This document shows, piece after piece, positions 1 to 9,900 of a DNA stretch of 64,000 nt; the stretch's first letter is position 1; each line of letters starts with the position of its first letter. A program made the position numbers and the translations under genes. This DNA is from Shimia_B sp038528385 (lineage in GTDB: Bacteria; Pseudomonadota; Alphaproteobacteria; Rhodobacterales; Rhodobacteraceae): positions 62,001-126,000 of the forward strand of contig JBCBET010000002.1 of assembly GCA_038528385.1 (NCBI GenBank), read 5' to 3'. Below the pieces are notes generated by a model, which worked only from the letters and a program-made list of their open reading frames with translations, was not told the origin of the DNA and ran no database searches.

Positions 1-1062
1 CACGGCAATGTCGGTGTCGACGATGGGACCGCCGAGGAATGTGATCTCCGCCGCCGCCTCCCTTCGGGCCCACATGGCGCTGCGCTGGGCCTCGTTCTGT
101 GCGACGACGGCGTCCGACAGCTTTCCGGCGTCCAGCGCCTGCGCCAGCGTTCCGGTGACGAGTTCGAGGAGCGCGCTTCCCGTGCCCTCCGCGCCCGGTG
201 CGGCGTCGTCGGCGCGCGTGGAGGCGACCTCGATGAGGACGTTGACCTCGTGGCGCCCGGCGAAGGGCTCGCTGCCGCCCTTCCGCGCGATGTGGCGATC
301 GATGAAGCGGCGCGGCATGTATTCGAACGCCTCCACGGCGCCTCCCGTGGCGGCTTGAAGCGCGTTGAGGAGGTCCAGCGTGTCGTCCAACCGCGCGAAC
401 GCGGCCATGGCGGTAACACGCACCCGGGGCGCCTCGAAGAGCTTCAACGCGGCCTTGGTGATGAAACCGAGCGTCCCCTCGGCCCCGATGAAGAGCTGGC
501 GCAGCGCGTAGCCGGAATTGTCCTTGCGGAGCTCTCCCATGAGATCGAGGACACGGCCATCGGGGAGCACCACCTCGAGCCCGAGGCAGAGATCGCGCGT
601 GGTGCCGTAGCGGAGCACGTTGGAGCCGCCCGCATTGGTGGCCAGCGCGCCCCCGATCGTGGCGGAGCCCCGTGCCCCGAAGGTCAGCGGGAAGATGAGC
701 CCATGGGCCGCGGCGGCTTCGTGCACGTTCTGCAGGATCGCGCCGCCGCCGACGCGGGCCACGCGCGCGGCCGGTTTGACGCTCTCCACCGTGTTCATGC
801 GGTCGAGAGAGATCATGACCGCGCCCTCGGCCCGGGTGGCCCCAGTGAGGCCGGTATTTCCGCCCACGGGGACCATGGCGACGCGCGCGGCATGGCATGC
901 GGCGGCGACGGCGCTGAGCCCTCCGGTGTCCGCCGGACGCAGGACGGCGCGCGGCGTCCACGCGTATTTGCCGGTCCAGTCGCGGGCCCATTTCGCGGTG
1001 TCTTCCCCGGTGAGGACATAGGTCTCACCCAAGGTGGCGCGCATCTGATCGAGAAGCTCCAT
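1..1062 (-). CDS. FAD-linked oxidase (GlcD / D-2-hydroxyacid dehydrogenase type), 3' end cut off by the window
   Basis: The visible 354 codons read MELLDQMRATLGETY and continue in frame to the window edge, so the C-terminus is missing. VGGNTGLTG (about residues 66-74) and the following stretch rich in GGxxxTNAGG-type glycines are the FAD-binding type 4 (PCMH) domain; the part after about residue 190 begins the FAD-oxidase C-terminal domain. The family oxidises 2-hydroxy acids such as glycolate, D-lactate or D-2-hydroxyglutarate with bound FAD. The substrate cannot be read from this fragment. ATG at 1062 is chosen because the protein then starts at the normal family position; no good ribosome binding site precedes it. 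It diverges from the tRNA gene at 1153. Confidence 0.85.
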   Translation of the reverse strand, partial: MELLDQMRATLGETYVLTGEDTAKWARDWTGKYAWTPRAVLRPADTGGLSAVAAACHAARVAMVPVGGNTGLTGATRAEGAVMISLDRMNTVESVKPAARVARVGGGAILQNVHEAAAAHGLIFPLTFGARGSATIGGALATNAGGSNVLRYGTTRDLCLGLEVVLPDGRVLDLMGELRKDNSGYALRQLFIGAEGTLGFITKAALKLFEAPRVRVTAMAAFARLDDTLDLLNALQAATGGAVEAFEYMPRRFIDRHIARKGGSEPFAGRHEVNVLIEVASTRADDAAPGAEGTGSALLELVTGTLAQALDAGKLSDAVVAQNEAQRSAMWARREAAAEITFLGGPIVDTDIAV

Positions 1063-1113
1063 GGGCGGAGGTAAAAGCCTGCGCATCGGGAGGCTGCAAG
1101 CATGAATTGCGAC

Positions 1114-1142
1114 TTGACCCTGCCGGGCGCGCCGCCTATTCC
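1114..1142 (+). promoter_or_regulatory. sigma-70 type promoter of the tRNA gene
   Basis: TTGACC (1114-1119) and TATTCC (1137-1142) are separated by exactly 17 bp and end 10 bp before the first base of the tRNA. This is the expected distance for a transcript that begins just upstream of the mature tRNA. Confidence 0.6.
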
Positions 1143-1152
1143 GCCGCTCCAT

Positions 1153-1229
1153 GGCGCGGTAGCTCAGCTGGTTAGAGCGCTCGACTCATAATCGAGAGGT
1201 CGGGAGTTCAAGTCTCCCCCACGCCACCA
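1153..1229 (+). tRNA. tRNA with CAU anticodon (elongator Met, or Ile2 if the C is modified)
   Basis: A complete 77-nt cloverleaf with encoded CCA. The acceptor 5' strand is GGCGCGG (1153-1159) and the 3' strand is CCACGCC followed by ACCA. The D-arm is GCTC/GAGC, the anticodon stem CTCGA/TCGAG holds loop CTCATAA, and the T-arm is GGGAG-TTCAAGT-CTCCC. The G1-C72 pair and the absence of three consecutive G-C pairs in the anticodon stem argue against initiator tRNA. The acceptor has one C5-A68 mismatch. Met versus Ile2 (lysidine-modified) cannot be decided by eye. Confidence 0.92.
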
Positions 1230-1321
1230 CGTCCTTCGAGAGTATCGGGCGGGACGGACCTCTTTCTCCGCTGCGCTGCGAAATTCGACCCGCCCACCCG
1301 AATCCACAGGGCGCGCGGGGG

Positions 1322-2269
1322 TCAGCCCACGCGGCTGCGGACGCGATCGCGCATGGGCGGCAGGCCGAACTGTTCCTTGTAGGCGCGGCTGAAGTGCACC
1401 GGGCTGGCGAAGCCGCACTCCCGGGCGATGTCTGGCATCTGTCGCGCGCTCCGCGTGACCATCTCGCGGGCGCGATCGAGGCGCAGCATCCGGTAGTATT
1501 GATTGGGGGAGCGCCCGGTATGGCTGCGGAAGAGCCGCTCCAGCTGGCGCTGCGAAAGCTGCGTCTCCGAGGCGAGCGCGGGCACCGAAAGCGATTGGTC
1601 GAGTGCGGCGCGCATGTGTTCGATCGCCGCGAGGAGAGGCTTCGGCATCCCGTCGCCCAAGGGGGTTTGGGAGCCTGCGGTCACGGCCTGGTTTCCATCG
1701 CGCAGCGGCGGCGCGACGAGGCGGTCCCGCACCGCGCGCACGAGGTCGGGCGCATGGCGTTCGGCGAGGATGGCGAGCACCATGTCGAGCGCCGCCGCGC
1801 CGCCCGTGCAGGTGCGCACGCTTCCCTCCGTGTCATAGAGCGTGTTCGACAGATCCTCGCGGGGAAAGGCCGCGCGGAAGGCTGCCCTGTGATCCGCTGC
1901 GATGCAGGCGGGCGCGGTGAGCAGGCCACTGCCCGCAAGCGCGATGGCCGCGCTTTCGAGACCGATGATCAGGCGGCCCTGGCGATTCCAGTACCTCAGG
2001 TGCCGCGCCAGGGGCGCGCCCACCGCGGCCTCGGGGTCACGGCTGGTGGAGACGATGACGATGTCGCTGCCGCTCTTGATGAGGTCCACGTCCTCGGTGT
2101 CGAGCGTCGGGCCCTGGAGGCTCGCCACCGGGCCGCCCGATTTCGACGCGAAAAGAATGCGGTAGCGGGGAGCGGTGTCGAGCGCGTTGAGCGCCGCGAA
2201 CCCGTCGGTCATCAGGAGCGTGGTGGTGAGGTTGAACCCCGGAGAAAGGTAGAGCGTTATATCATCCAT
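1322..2269 (-). CDS. GlxA-family transcriptional regulator (DJ-1/PfpI-like domain plus AraC HTH)
   Basis: 315 aa. The N-terminal part (about 1-190, starting MDDITLYLSPGFNL) matches the class I glutamine amidotransferase-like ligand domain. The C-terminal hundred residues are an AraC/XylS double helix-turn-helix, with LSQRQLERLFRSHTGRSP and the second-helix signature MPDIARECGFASPVHFSRAYKEQFG spread across it. The subfamily includes regulators of choline, betaine and carnitine use, but the effector here is unknown. The gene lies 88 bp downstream of the aldehyde dehydrogenase on the same strand and may be the last gene of the adh-aldh-glxA unit. A short GCGTGC hairpin sits in that gap. Confidence 0.9.
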   Translation of the reverse strand: MDDITLYLSPGFNLTTTLLMTDGFAALNALDTAPRYRILFASKSGGPVASLQGPTLDTEDVDLIKSGSDIVIVSTSRDPEAAVGAPLARHLRYWNRQGRLIIGLESAAIALAGSGLLTAPACIAADHRAAFRAAFPREDLSNTLYDTEGSVRTCTGGAAALDMVLAILAERHAPDLVRAVRDRLVAPPLRDGNQAVTAGSQTPLGDGMPKPLLAAIEHMRAALDQSLSVPALASETQLSQRQLERLFRSHTGRSPNQYYRMLRLDRAREMVTRSARQMPDIARECGFASPVHFSRAYKEQFGLPPMRDRVRSRVG

Positions 2270-2357
2270 GGCGGCCGCCTGCTTCTGCGCGTGCGAAGGC
2301 GCACGCTGCGCTGCAGCATGGCAGATTATTCGACGATCTCAAAATGGTTTCGCTTGA

Positions 2358-3824
2358 TCAGCTGCGCCCGGCGCCGCCACCGATGGAAATCGCAACGTTT
2401 TTGGTCTGGACGTAATTGAAAAGCGCCTCTCGCCCCTTTTCGCGGCCATAGCCCGACTGTCCGTAGCCGCCGAACGGCGTCTCAACCCCGCCTGCAAACC
2501 ATTCGTTCACGTAGATCTGACCTGCGCGGAGCTGCTGGGCGTCGCGCATGGCCTGGTCGAGGTTCTTCGTGAAGGTGCCGCCCACGAGGCCGTAGGGCGT
2601 GCCGTTGGCGATCCGGATCGCTTCCTCGGGCGTCCGAAACTTCATGACGGAGACGACGGGGCCGAAGATCTCCTCCTGCGCCACTTCCATGTCAGGCGTG
2701 ACGTCGGCGAGCACCGTGGGCTCCATGAAGCTGCCCTCGTTGTTGAGCGGGCGCCCCCCGGTGACGACGCGCGCGCCGGCCTTCTGCGCGCCCGCAACGA
2801 GGCCCACCGCGCGGTCGCGCTGCTTGAGCGAGATCATCGCGCCCATGTTGGCGCCGAAGTCCGCACGCTCGATGCCGGGGCCCACCGAGAGGCCCTTTGC
2901 CATGGCGGAGATGTTTTCGACGACCTCGTCGTGGCGGTCCTCGTGGACGATGATCCGGCTCATCGCCGAGCAAACCTGCCCCGAGTTGAAATAGATGCCC
3001 CAGCGCACATTGTTGGTGAAGCCGTCGATATCGGCGTCGGCGTGGACGATGCCCGCGGATTTGCCGCCGAGCTCGAGCACGCAGGGCGCGAGGATGTCCG
3101 CCGCCGACCGCGCGATGGCCTGCCCGGTCTTGACGGAGCCGGTGAAAACGATCTGGCGCACGTCGGGGTGGGAGGTCAGCGCGGCGCCGGCCACGTGACC
3201 GTAGCCGCAGACGATATTGACCGCGCCCGGCGGGAAGCCTGCCGCCTCCGCCGCATCAGCGTAGATGTAGGAGGAACAGGGGCAGATCTCGGAGCTCTTT
3301 ACGACGACCGTGTTGCCCGTGGCCAGCGCCGCCGAGATCGACCGCGCCGCCATTTCCACGGGATAGTTCCAGGGGATGATCTGGCCGGAGACGCCGTAGG
3401 GCTCGTAGGAGGTGAAGTCGTAGTATTTCTGGCCGAGGGGGATGGATTTACCCTCCACCGTGTCGGCCTGCCCGCCGTAATACTCGAAATAGCGTGCGGT
3501 GCCGCGCAGCTCCTGCTTGGCCTCCCAGAGCGGTTTGCCCTGCTCGAGGGTCAGGAGTTCGGCCACCTCGTCGAGATGCTCTAGGATGTAGCGGCCCATG
3601 GCCTGCACCATGCGGCCCCGTTCGACGGGGCGCACGGAGGTCAAGGCGCCGCTCTCATGGACGCGCTTGGCCGCCGCCACCGCGTGCCCCACGTCCTCCG
3701 CATCGGCCATGGCGTGGGTGGTGAGGGTCTCGCCCGTGCCCGGGTTCGTCACGTCGATCCTCCCGTCGCCGCCGTCGACCCACTGCCCATCGATGTAGTT
3801 GCGGTAGTATTCTTTCACGGCCAT
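2358..3824 (-). CDS. NAD(P)-dependent aldehyde dehydrogenase
   Basis: 488 aa, normal length for the ALDH superfamily; oxidises an aldehyde to the carboxylic acid in the cytoplasm. The general-base motif LELGGKSAGIV and the catalytic cysteine in NSGQVCSAM (about residue 285) are both present, as are the C-terminal ETPFGGYGQSGYGRE residues. ATG at 3824 (MAVKEYYRNYIDGQW) is preferred over the longer frame because a GGGAGGGA ribosome binding site lies just upstream and the family starts here. It follows the alcohol dehydrogenase by 10 bp, suggesting a two-step alcohol-to-acid conversion in one operon. The substrate is not evident. Confidence 0.93.
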   Translation of the reverse strand: MAVKEYYRNYIDGQWVDGGDGRIDVTNPGTGETLTTHAMADAEDVGHAVAAAKRVHESGALTSVRPVERGRMVQAMGRYILEHLDEVAELLTLEQGKPLWEAKQELRGTARYFEYYGGQADTVEGKSIPLGQKYYDFTSYEPYGVSGQIIPWNYPVEMAARSISAALATGNTVVVKSSEICPCSSYIYADAAEAAGFPPGAVNIVCGYGHVAGAALTSHPDVRQIVFTGSVKTGQAIARSAADILAPCVLELGGKSAGIVHADADIDGFTNNVRWGIYFNSGQVCSAMSRIIVHEDRHDEVVENISAMAKGLSVGPGIERADFGANMGAMISLKQRDRAVGLVAGAQKAGARVVTGGRPLNNEGSFMEPTVLADVTPDMEVAQEEIFGPVVSVMKFRTPEEAIRIANGTPYGLVGGTFTKNLDQAMRDAQQLRAGQIYVNEWFAGGVETPFGGYGQSGYGREKGREALFNYVQTKNVAISIGGGAGRS

Positions 3825-3834
3825 GGGTCCCTCC

Positions 3835-4866
3835 CTAGCGGTCGAAGCGTGTGACGACGTGGATGCCTGAGGTCGCATGCGCCGTCATGGCGCGAAAGAT
3901 CCCCTCCACATCCGTTAGCGCGATGTGGTCCACGATGAGCGGGGCGAGGTCAAGGCGGCCGTCTTCGACAAGGGCGAGCAGCGCGGGAAAGCTCGCCGCG
4001 CCGAGGCCGCGCATGCCGTGAATGGAGAGCTGGCGCGCATAGACCAGCTCGAGCAGGGGGAGGCGGACCGTTTCATGGGCACCCGTGGGCATGCCCACCT
4101 GCACTTGCCGCCCGAGCTTTCGGAGCGAGCGGAGAGAGGCGTCGAACGTGTCGGCGATGCCGAGCGCGTCGAGCGCCACATGGGCGCCGCCGCCGGTGAT
4201 CTCGAGGAGCGCGTCGGTCTGACCGGCGTCGAGCACCACATCCACGCCGAGCGATTTGGCATGGGCGCGGGCGCCGGGCGACGGGTCGATCCCGATGGTG
4301 CGCGCGCCGAGCGCCCGCGCGATGAGAAGGGCCGAGAGCCCCACGCCGCCGCAGCCATGGACCGCGACCCACTCCCCCGGCCGGAGCGCTGCGCGGTCCA
4401 CCAGGGCGCGCCAGGCGGTGGTCACCCGGCAGCCCATGGCCGCGGCCACCTCGAAGGGGATCGCATCGGGCAGCGGCACCGCATTGAAATCTGCGGCGCG
4501 GATGGCGAGCCGCTCGGCAAAGGCGCCGGGCCCGTGGAAGCCCGGGCAGTATTGCGTAGCGCAGATCGTGGGGCGCCCTGCGCGGCAATCGGGGCAGTCG
4601 CCGCAGCTCAGGATGAAGGGCGCGGTGATGCGCTGACCCGTGCGGAGCGCGCAGGAGGGGCCCACCTCCGCCACGATGCCCGCGAATTCATGGCCCATGA
4701 TATGGGGCAGCGTCACGGGGTCCCCACCGGTCCAGCTATGGTGGTCCGAGCGACAGACGCCGCAGGCTTCCACCGCTATGACGACGCCGTCCTCGGGGCA
4801 GGCGGGGTCCGCCACCTCCTCGAGCGCGAGCGGCCCGCCGACCTCATGCATCACCAGCGCTTTCAT
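3835..4866 (-). CDS. zinc-dependent alcohol dehydrogenase (medium-chain MDR family)
   Basis: 343 aa. The catalytic zinc motif is CGVCRSDHHSW with GHEFAGIV; the structural zinc lobe is CGDCPDCRAGRPTIC. The Rossmann motif GCGGVGLSALLIARALGA follows. All ligands of a catalytically complete Zn-ADH are therefore present. ATG at 4866 has a strong GGAGGGAG site upstream. First gene of the minus-strand adh-aldh-glxA group; it diverges from the MDR gene at 4963 across 96 bp. It probably makes the aldehyde used by the next gene (inference from pairing). Confidence 0.93.
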   Translation of the reverse strand: MKALVMHEVGGPLALEEVADPACPEDGVVIAVEACGVCRSDHHSWTGGDPVTLPHIMGHEFAGIVAEVGPSCALRTGQRITAPFILSCGDCPDCRAGRPTICATQYCPGFHGPGAFAERLAIRAADFNAVPLPDAIPFEVAAAMGCRVTTAWRALVDRAALRPGEWVAVHGCGGVGLSALLIARALGARTIGIDPSPGARAHAKSLGVDVVLDAGQTDALLEITGGGAHVALDALGIADTFDASLRSLRKLGRQVQVGMPTGAHETVRLPLLELVYARQLSIHGMRGLGAASFPALLALVEDGRLDLAPLIVDHIALTDVEGIFRAMTAHATSGIHVVTRFDR

Positions 4867-4962
4867 GGCCCGCTCCCTCCGTCTGTGCACCGTGCCGGGG
4901 CGCGCCCGGCTTTTCCAGAGCTATCCTCTGCGCTACCCATGCGGCACGAAGAGGAGAGGCCG

Positions 4963-6066
4963 GTGACCGAACCCATCCCTAAGACCATGCGCGCCGTCGT
5001 GCTCAAACACCACGGCGGGCCCGAGGCGCTCGACCTCGAGCCCGCCTGGCCCGTGCCGGAGGTCGGCGCGAAGGAGGTGCTGATCCGCGTGGCGGCCTGC
5101 GGGATGAACAACACCGACGTGAACACGCGCGCGGGCTGGTACTCGAAGAGCGTCACGGAGGCCACCACTGGCGCGGCCCACGGGAGCCTCGATGCCGCCA
5201 AGGACAACACCTGGGGCGGGGCGGGGATCGCCTTTCCGCGTATCCAGGGCGCCGATGTCTGCGGCTACGTCGTGGCCGTGGGGAAGGACGCAGACGAAGG
5301 CCTCCTAGGTCGCCGGGTCATCACCGATCCCTGGCTCCGCGACTGGGACGACCCGCTCGACATGGAGAAGATGGGCTATTTCGGGTCCGAGGCCGATGGC
5401 GGCTTTGCCGCCTACACCACGATCCACCACCGCAATGCCGTGCCGGTGGAGAGCGATCTCTCCGATGCGGAGCTCGCCACCTTTTCCTGCTCTTATTCCA
5501 CGGCGGAGGGGATGCTCACGCGGGCCGGCGTGACAGAGGCCGATACCGTCCTCGTCACCGGCGCGTCCGGCGGGGTGGGCGGCGCGCTCATCCAGCTCGC
5601 CAAGCGGCGCGGCGCGCGGGTGGTGGCGCTGGCCTCGGAGGCGAAACACGCCGACGTCGCGCGCTGCGGGCCCGATGCGATCCTGCCCCGCGCGCCCGGC
5701 GACCTCCTCGGTGCCCTCGAGGCTGCCATCGGCCAGCGCGCCGTGAGCGTCGTGGCCGACATCGTCGCCGGGCCTTACTTCGGCACGCTCATCGACGCCC
5801 TCTCGCGCGGCGGGCGCTACGTCACCTCCGGGGCCATCGCGGGGCCCATTGTGGAGTTTGACATGCGCACGCTCTACCTCAACGACCTGACGTTCCACGG
5901 GTCCACTGCCGTCCCGCCGGAGATCTTCGCCAATCTCGTCCGCTACATCGCCGCGAGCGAGGTGAAGCCCATGCTGGCCGCCACGTACTCGCTCGAGGAG
6001 TTCCACGCCGCCCAGGCCGCCTTTATCGAGAAGCGGCACACGGGCAACATCGTCGTCGTGCCCTGA
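4963..6066 (+). CDS. quinone-oxidoreductase-like medium-chain dehydrogenase (no structural zinc lobe)
   Basis: 367 aa from the GTG at 4963, preferred because AGGAGAGG lies a few bases upstream; an in-frame ATG at 4939 is the alternative. The NADP-binding motif is TGASGGVGGALIQLAKRRGA and the protein ends in the typical HTGNIVVVP. The cysteine-rich zinc lobe of Zn-ADHs is absent, as in QOR-like members, though the residues after AACGMNNTDVNTRAGWYS are longer than usual. The substrate is unknown. It is divergent from adh and convergent with gloB, only 4 bp apart from its stop. Confidence 0.85.
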   Translation: MTEPIPKTMRAVVLKHHGGPEALDLEPAWPVPEVGAKEVLIRVAACGMNNTDVNTRAGWYSKSVTEATTGAAHGSLDAAKDNTWGGAGIAFPRIQGADVCGYVVAVGKDADEGLLGRRVITDPWLRDWDDPLDMEKMGYFGSEADGGFAAYTTIHHRNAVPVESDLSDAELATFSCSYSTAEGMLTRAGVTEADTVLVTGASGGVGGALIQLAKRRGARVVALASEAKHADVARCGPDAILPRAPGDLLGALEAAIGQRAVSVVADIVAGPYFGTLIDALSRGGRYVTSGAIAGPIVEFDMRTLYLNDLTFHGSTAVPPEIFANLVRYIAASEVKPMLAATYSLEEFHAAQAAFIEKRHTGNIVVVP

Positions 6067-6070
6067 TCCG

Positions 6071-6838
6071 TCAGAAGCTGTCCTTGCGCTTCCGGAGCTC
6101 GGAGAAGACGGCCGCATCCGTTTCCCCCGCCATGCCCAGATGCGCGCGGAGCTCTGCGTCGCCGTAGCGCAGAAAGGGGTTCGTCGCACGTTCGAGCGCC
6201 ATGGTGGTGGGCATCGTGGCCTTACCTTCGGCGCGCAGCGCCTCCACCTCCGCCGCCCGCGCCCGGAGTGCGGCATTGGCCGGGTCCACCGACACCGCGA
6301 AGCGCGCATTGGCAGCGGTGTATTCGTGTCCGCCATAGACGACCGTATCCGCAGGCAGCCCGCGCAGCACCTCCATGCTGCGGTACATCTCCTCGTGGGT
6401 GCCCTCGAAGACGCGCCCGCAGCCCATGGCAAAAAGGGTGTCCCCGGTGAAGACCACCCCGTCCTCGGGCAGATGAAAGTTGACCATATCCGCCGTGTGC
6501 CCCGGCGTGTGAAGCACCTCCACCCGCGTCTCGCCCAGCATGAAGCTCTCGCCATGGGCGACCCGGCGGTCGAATTCGAAGCTCTTGCCGCCCTCGTAGG
6601 CCGGTCCCGTGACCGCGCAGCCCGTCGCGGCCTTCACCGCGGCGAGCCCGTCGGTGTGATCGTGGTGCCAATGCGTGATCCAGAGATCGCTGAGCGTCCA
6701 GCCCGTTTCCTCCAGCGCCTGAAAGACCGCGCTTTCCGCGCCCGCATCCACGCAGGCGCAGGCGCCCGTGGCCGTGTCGCGCACGAGCACGCCGTAATTG
6801 TCGCTGAAATAGGGAAACAGGTGAAACGCGGCGGGCAT
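6071..6838 (-). CDS. gloB: hydroxyacylglutathione hydrolase (glyoxalase II)
   Basis: 255 aa. THWHHDHTDG (about residues 53-62) is the metallo-beta-lactamase dimetal motif, and HTPGHTADMVNF and FTGDTLFAMGCGR follow in glyoxalase II order. The C-terminal domain ends in ELRKRKDSF, typical of GloB. It hydrolyses S-lactoylglutathione to D-lactate and glutathione in the cytoplasm. ATG at 6838 is set by the GGAGGAGAGG site. It is divergent from 5-oxoprolinase with a 73-bp gap; both act in glutathione-related metabolism, but shared control is only an inference. Confidence 0.95.
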   Translation of the reverse strand: MPAAFHLFPYFSDNYGVLVRDTATGACACVDAGAESAVFQALEETGWTLSDLWITHWHHDHTDGLAAVKAATGCAVTGPAYEGGKSFEFDRRVAHGESFMLGETRVEVLHTPGHTADMVNFHLPEDGVVFTGDTLFAMGCGRVFEGTHEEMYRSMEVLRGLPADTVVYGGHEYTAANARFAVSVDPANAALRARAAEVEALRAEGKATMPTTMALERATNPFLRYGDAELRAHLGMAGETDAAVFSELRKRKDSF

Positions 6839-6911
6839 GGCCTCTCCTCCATGGCTGTGCTTGAACCGCGTCGTAGCCCCCGGGGACGCACCCGTCGAGA
6901 AGGAAGAGGCC

Positions 6912-9900
6912 ATGGCCGCAAAATGGGAGTTCTGGATCGACCGCGGAGGCACCTTCACCGATATCGTGGCGCGGGCGCCGGACGGGCGGCTCCTGTCGCA
7001 CAAGCTCCTCTCCGAAAATCCTGAGCGATACGCCGACGCCGCCGTGCAGGGCATCCACGATCTCCTGGGTACGCGGACCCTGGAGGACGGCGCGATCGGC
7101 GCTGTGAAGATGGGCACGACCGTCGCCACCAACGCGCTTCTCGAGCGGAAGGGCGACCCCGTGCTCCTGATGATCACCGATGGGTTCGGCGATCTCCTGA
7201 CCCTCGGCTATCAGACGCGCCCGGAGCTTTTCGCGCTGGAGATCAAGCGGCCCGAACCGCTGCCCGAGCGGGTCTTCGAGGTCCCTGAACGGCTCGATGC
7301 GGAGGGTGCGGTCGTGCGGGAGCTCGATGAGATCGCGGCGGAGAACGCGCTCCGGGAGGCCTATGATGCGGGACTTCGCGCCGTGGCCATCGCCTTCATG
7401 CACGCCCATATCAATCCGGCCCACGAGGCCTCCGTGGCCGAGATCGCCGCCCGCATCGGCTACACGCAGATCTCCACGAGCCACGGCACCTCTCGCCTGT
7501 CGAAACTCGTGGCACGGGGCGACACGACCGTCGTCGATGCCTACCTCTCGCCCAGGCTGCGCCGCTACGTGGATCAGGTGGCCGGGACGCTCGACCTCGG
7601 TCGCGCCACGGACGCGCTCCTCTTCATGCAGTCGAATGGCGGCCTCGCCGACGCCGCGAAGTTCCAGGGCAAGGACGCCGTCCTGTCGGGCCCGGCGGGC
7701 GGCATCGTGGGCATGGTCGAGACCGGTCGCGCGGCGGGCCACGAACGGCTCATCGGCTTCGACATGGGCGGCACATCCACCGATGTCAGCCATTTCGCGG
7801 GCCACTACGAGCGGAGCTTCGAGACCCATGTCGCCGGTATCCGCATGCGCGCGCCGATGATGGACATCCACACCGTGGCGGCGGGCGGCGGCTCGATCTG
7901 CAGCTACCGCGACGGGCGTTTCCAGGTGGGGCCGGAAAGCGCGGGCGCGGATCCGGGGCCCGCTGCCTATCGTCGGGGCGGGCCGCCCACGGTCACCGAT
8001 TGCAACGTCGTCCTCGGCAAACTGAACCCGGATCATTTTCCGGCGGTCTTCGGCCCGGACGGGGGCGAACCGCTCGACCTCGACGCCGCCCGCGCCGCCC
8101 TCGCACCCCTGGCCGAGGAGGCGGGGATGACCGTGGAAGAGGCGGCGGAAGGCTTCCTGCGTATCGCCGTCGACAACATGGCCAACGCCATCAAGAAGAT
8201 CAGCGTGGAGCGCGGGCATGACGTGTCGGGCTACACCTTGCAGAGCTTCGGTGGCGCGGGGGGGCAGCATGCCTGCCGCGTGGCCGACGCGCTAGGCATG
8301 TCTCGCGTGATGATCCACCCGCTCGCGGGCGTCCTCTCCGCCTACGGCATGGGTCTCGCCGACATCCGCGTGATGAAGGAGGCGCAGGTGGACGCAGCTC
8401 TCGCGACCGGGCACGCCGGGGCCGCGCGCCAGGTATCGGAGCTGGGCACTGCGGCGGCGGCCGATGTCCGCGCGCAAGGCGCGCGTTCCGTGGAGGTGCT
8501 GCCGCGCGCGCATCTGCGCTACGAGGGCGCGCACCAATCGCTCGAGGTGGATTTCACGGGCGCCGAGGAGATGCGCGAGAGCTTCGAGGCCGCGCACCGG
8601 GCGCGCTTCGGGTTCCTGTCCCCGACCCGCGGGATCGAGATCGAGCTCGTCGCCGTGGAGGCCGTCGGGTCGAGCGGCGAGCGTCCCGAGACGCCGTTCA
8701 CGACAGGCGCGGGAACCGCCCGGGCCCAGGTGCCGTTCTATGCCGGCGGCTGGCAGGAGGTCCCTCTCCATGACCGGGACGCACTCGACCCAGGCACGCC
8801 CATTCCGGGACCCGCCATCATCACCGAACCCACGGGAACCAATACGGTGGAGCCGGGCTGGCAGGCGATACTCGATAACGTAGGCAACCTCATCCTGACC
8901 CGCAAGGCGGAGGCCAGTCTGCAGATGGACCCCGCCGAGAGCCCGGTGATGCTCGAGGTCATGTCGAACCTCTTCATGTCCGTGGCCGACCAGATGGGGG
9001 CCACGCTCGCGAACACCGCCTGGTCGGTGAACATTAAGGAGCGGCTCGATTTCTCCTGCGCGATCTTCGACGCGGGCGGCGACCTCGTGGCCAACGCGCC
9101 CCACGTGCCGGTCCATCTCGGCTCCATGTCCCACGCGGTGCAGACGGTCATGGCGGCCTTCCCAGATGCCGAGGACGGCGACGCGTACGTGCTCAACGCG
9201 CCGGATGCCGGGGGCACGCATCTGCCCGATGTCACGGTCGTCACGCCCGTCTTCGTGGCGGGCCGCGCGGCCTACTGGCTGGGCTCGCGCGGGCACCACG
9301 CCGATATCGGCGGGCGCACGCCGGGCTCTGCGCCGCCCGACAGCCACACCATCGAGGAAGAAGGGGTCGTCATCACGGCCCGGCCCCTGCTCCGCCGGGG
9401 CGCGTTTCTAGAGGCCGAGATGCGCGCGCTGCTCGCCTCGGGCCACTACCCCTGCCGCGCCGTCGATCAGAACATCGCCGACCTCCAGGCCCAGATCGCG
9501 GCCAACGAGATGGGCCGCCGGGAGCTTCTCGCCCTCGTCGCACGCCACGGGGAGCGGGCGGTGACCCGCTACATGGCGCGGGTGCAGGAAAATGCCGAAG
9601 AGACCATGAGAGAGGTGATACGCGGCCTCCCGGGCGGCCGCTTCAGCTACGAGATGGATGGCGGCCAACTGATCGAGGTGGCCGTCAGCGTGGACGCGGA
9701 CGCGGGCAGCGCGACGGTCGACTTCACGGGCACGGCCGCGCAACACCCGCTCAATTACAACGCGCCGCTGGCCGTCACACGGGCGGTGGTGCTCTACTGC
9801 TTCCGCACGCTCATCGACAAGAATATCCCCCTCAACGAGGGCTGCCTCAGGCCCATCGAGATCGCCGTGCCCGAGGGCTCCATGCTCAACCCCGCGCCGG

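Noticed and set aside
1230..1321. Intrinsic terminator after the tRNA
   Set aside because: No convincing stem with a T-run could be seen in the 92-bp gap.
3925..4938. Long plus-strand frame continuing upstream of the MDR gene, opposite the alcohol dehydrogenase
   Set aside because: It is antisense to a well-supported Zn-ADH and has shadow composition rich in Arg, Gly and His; the MDR family start is near 4963.
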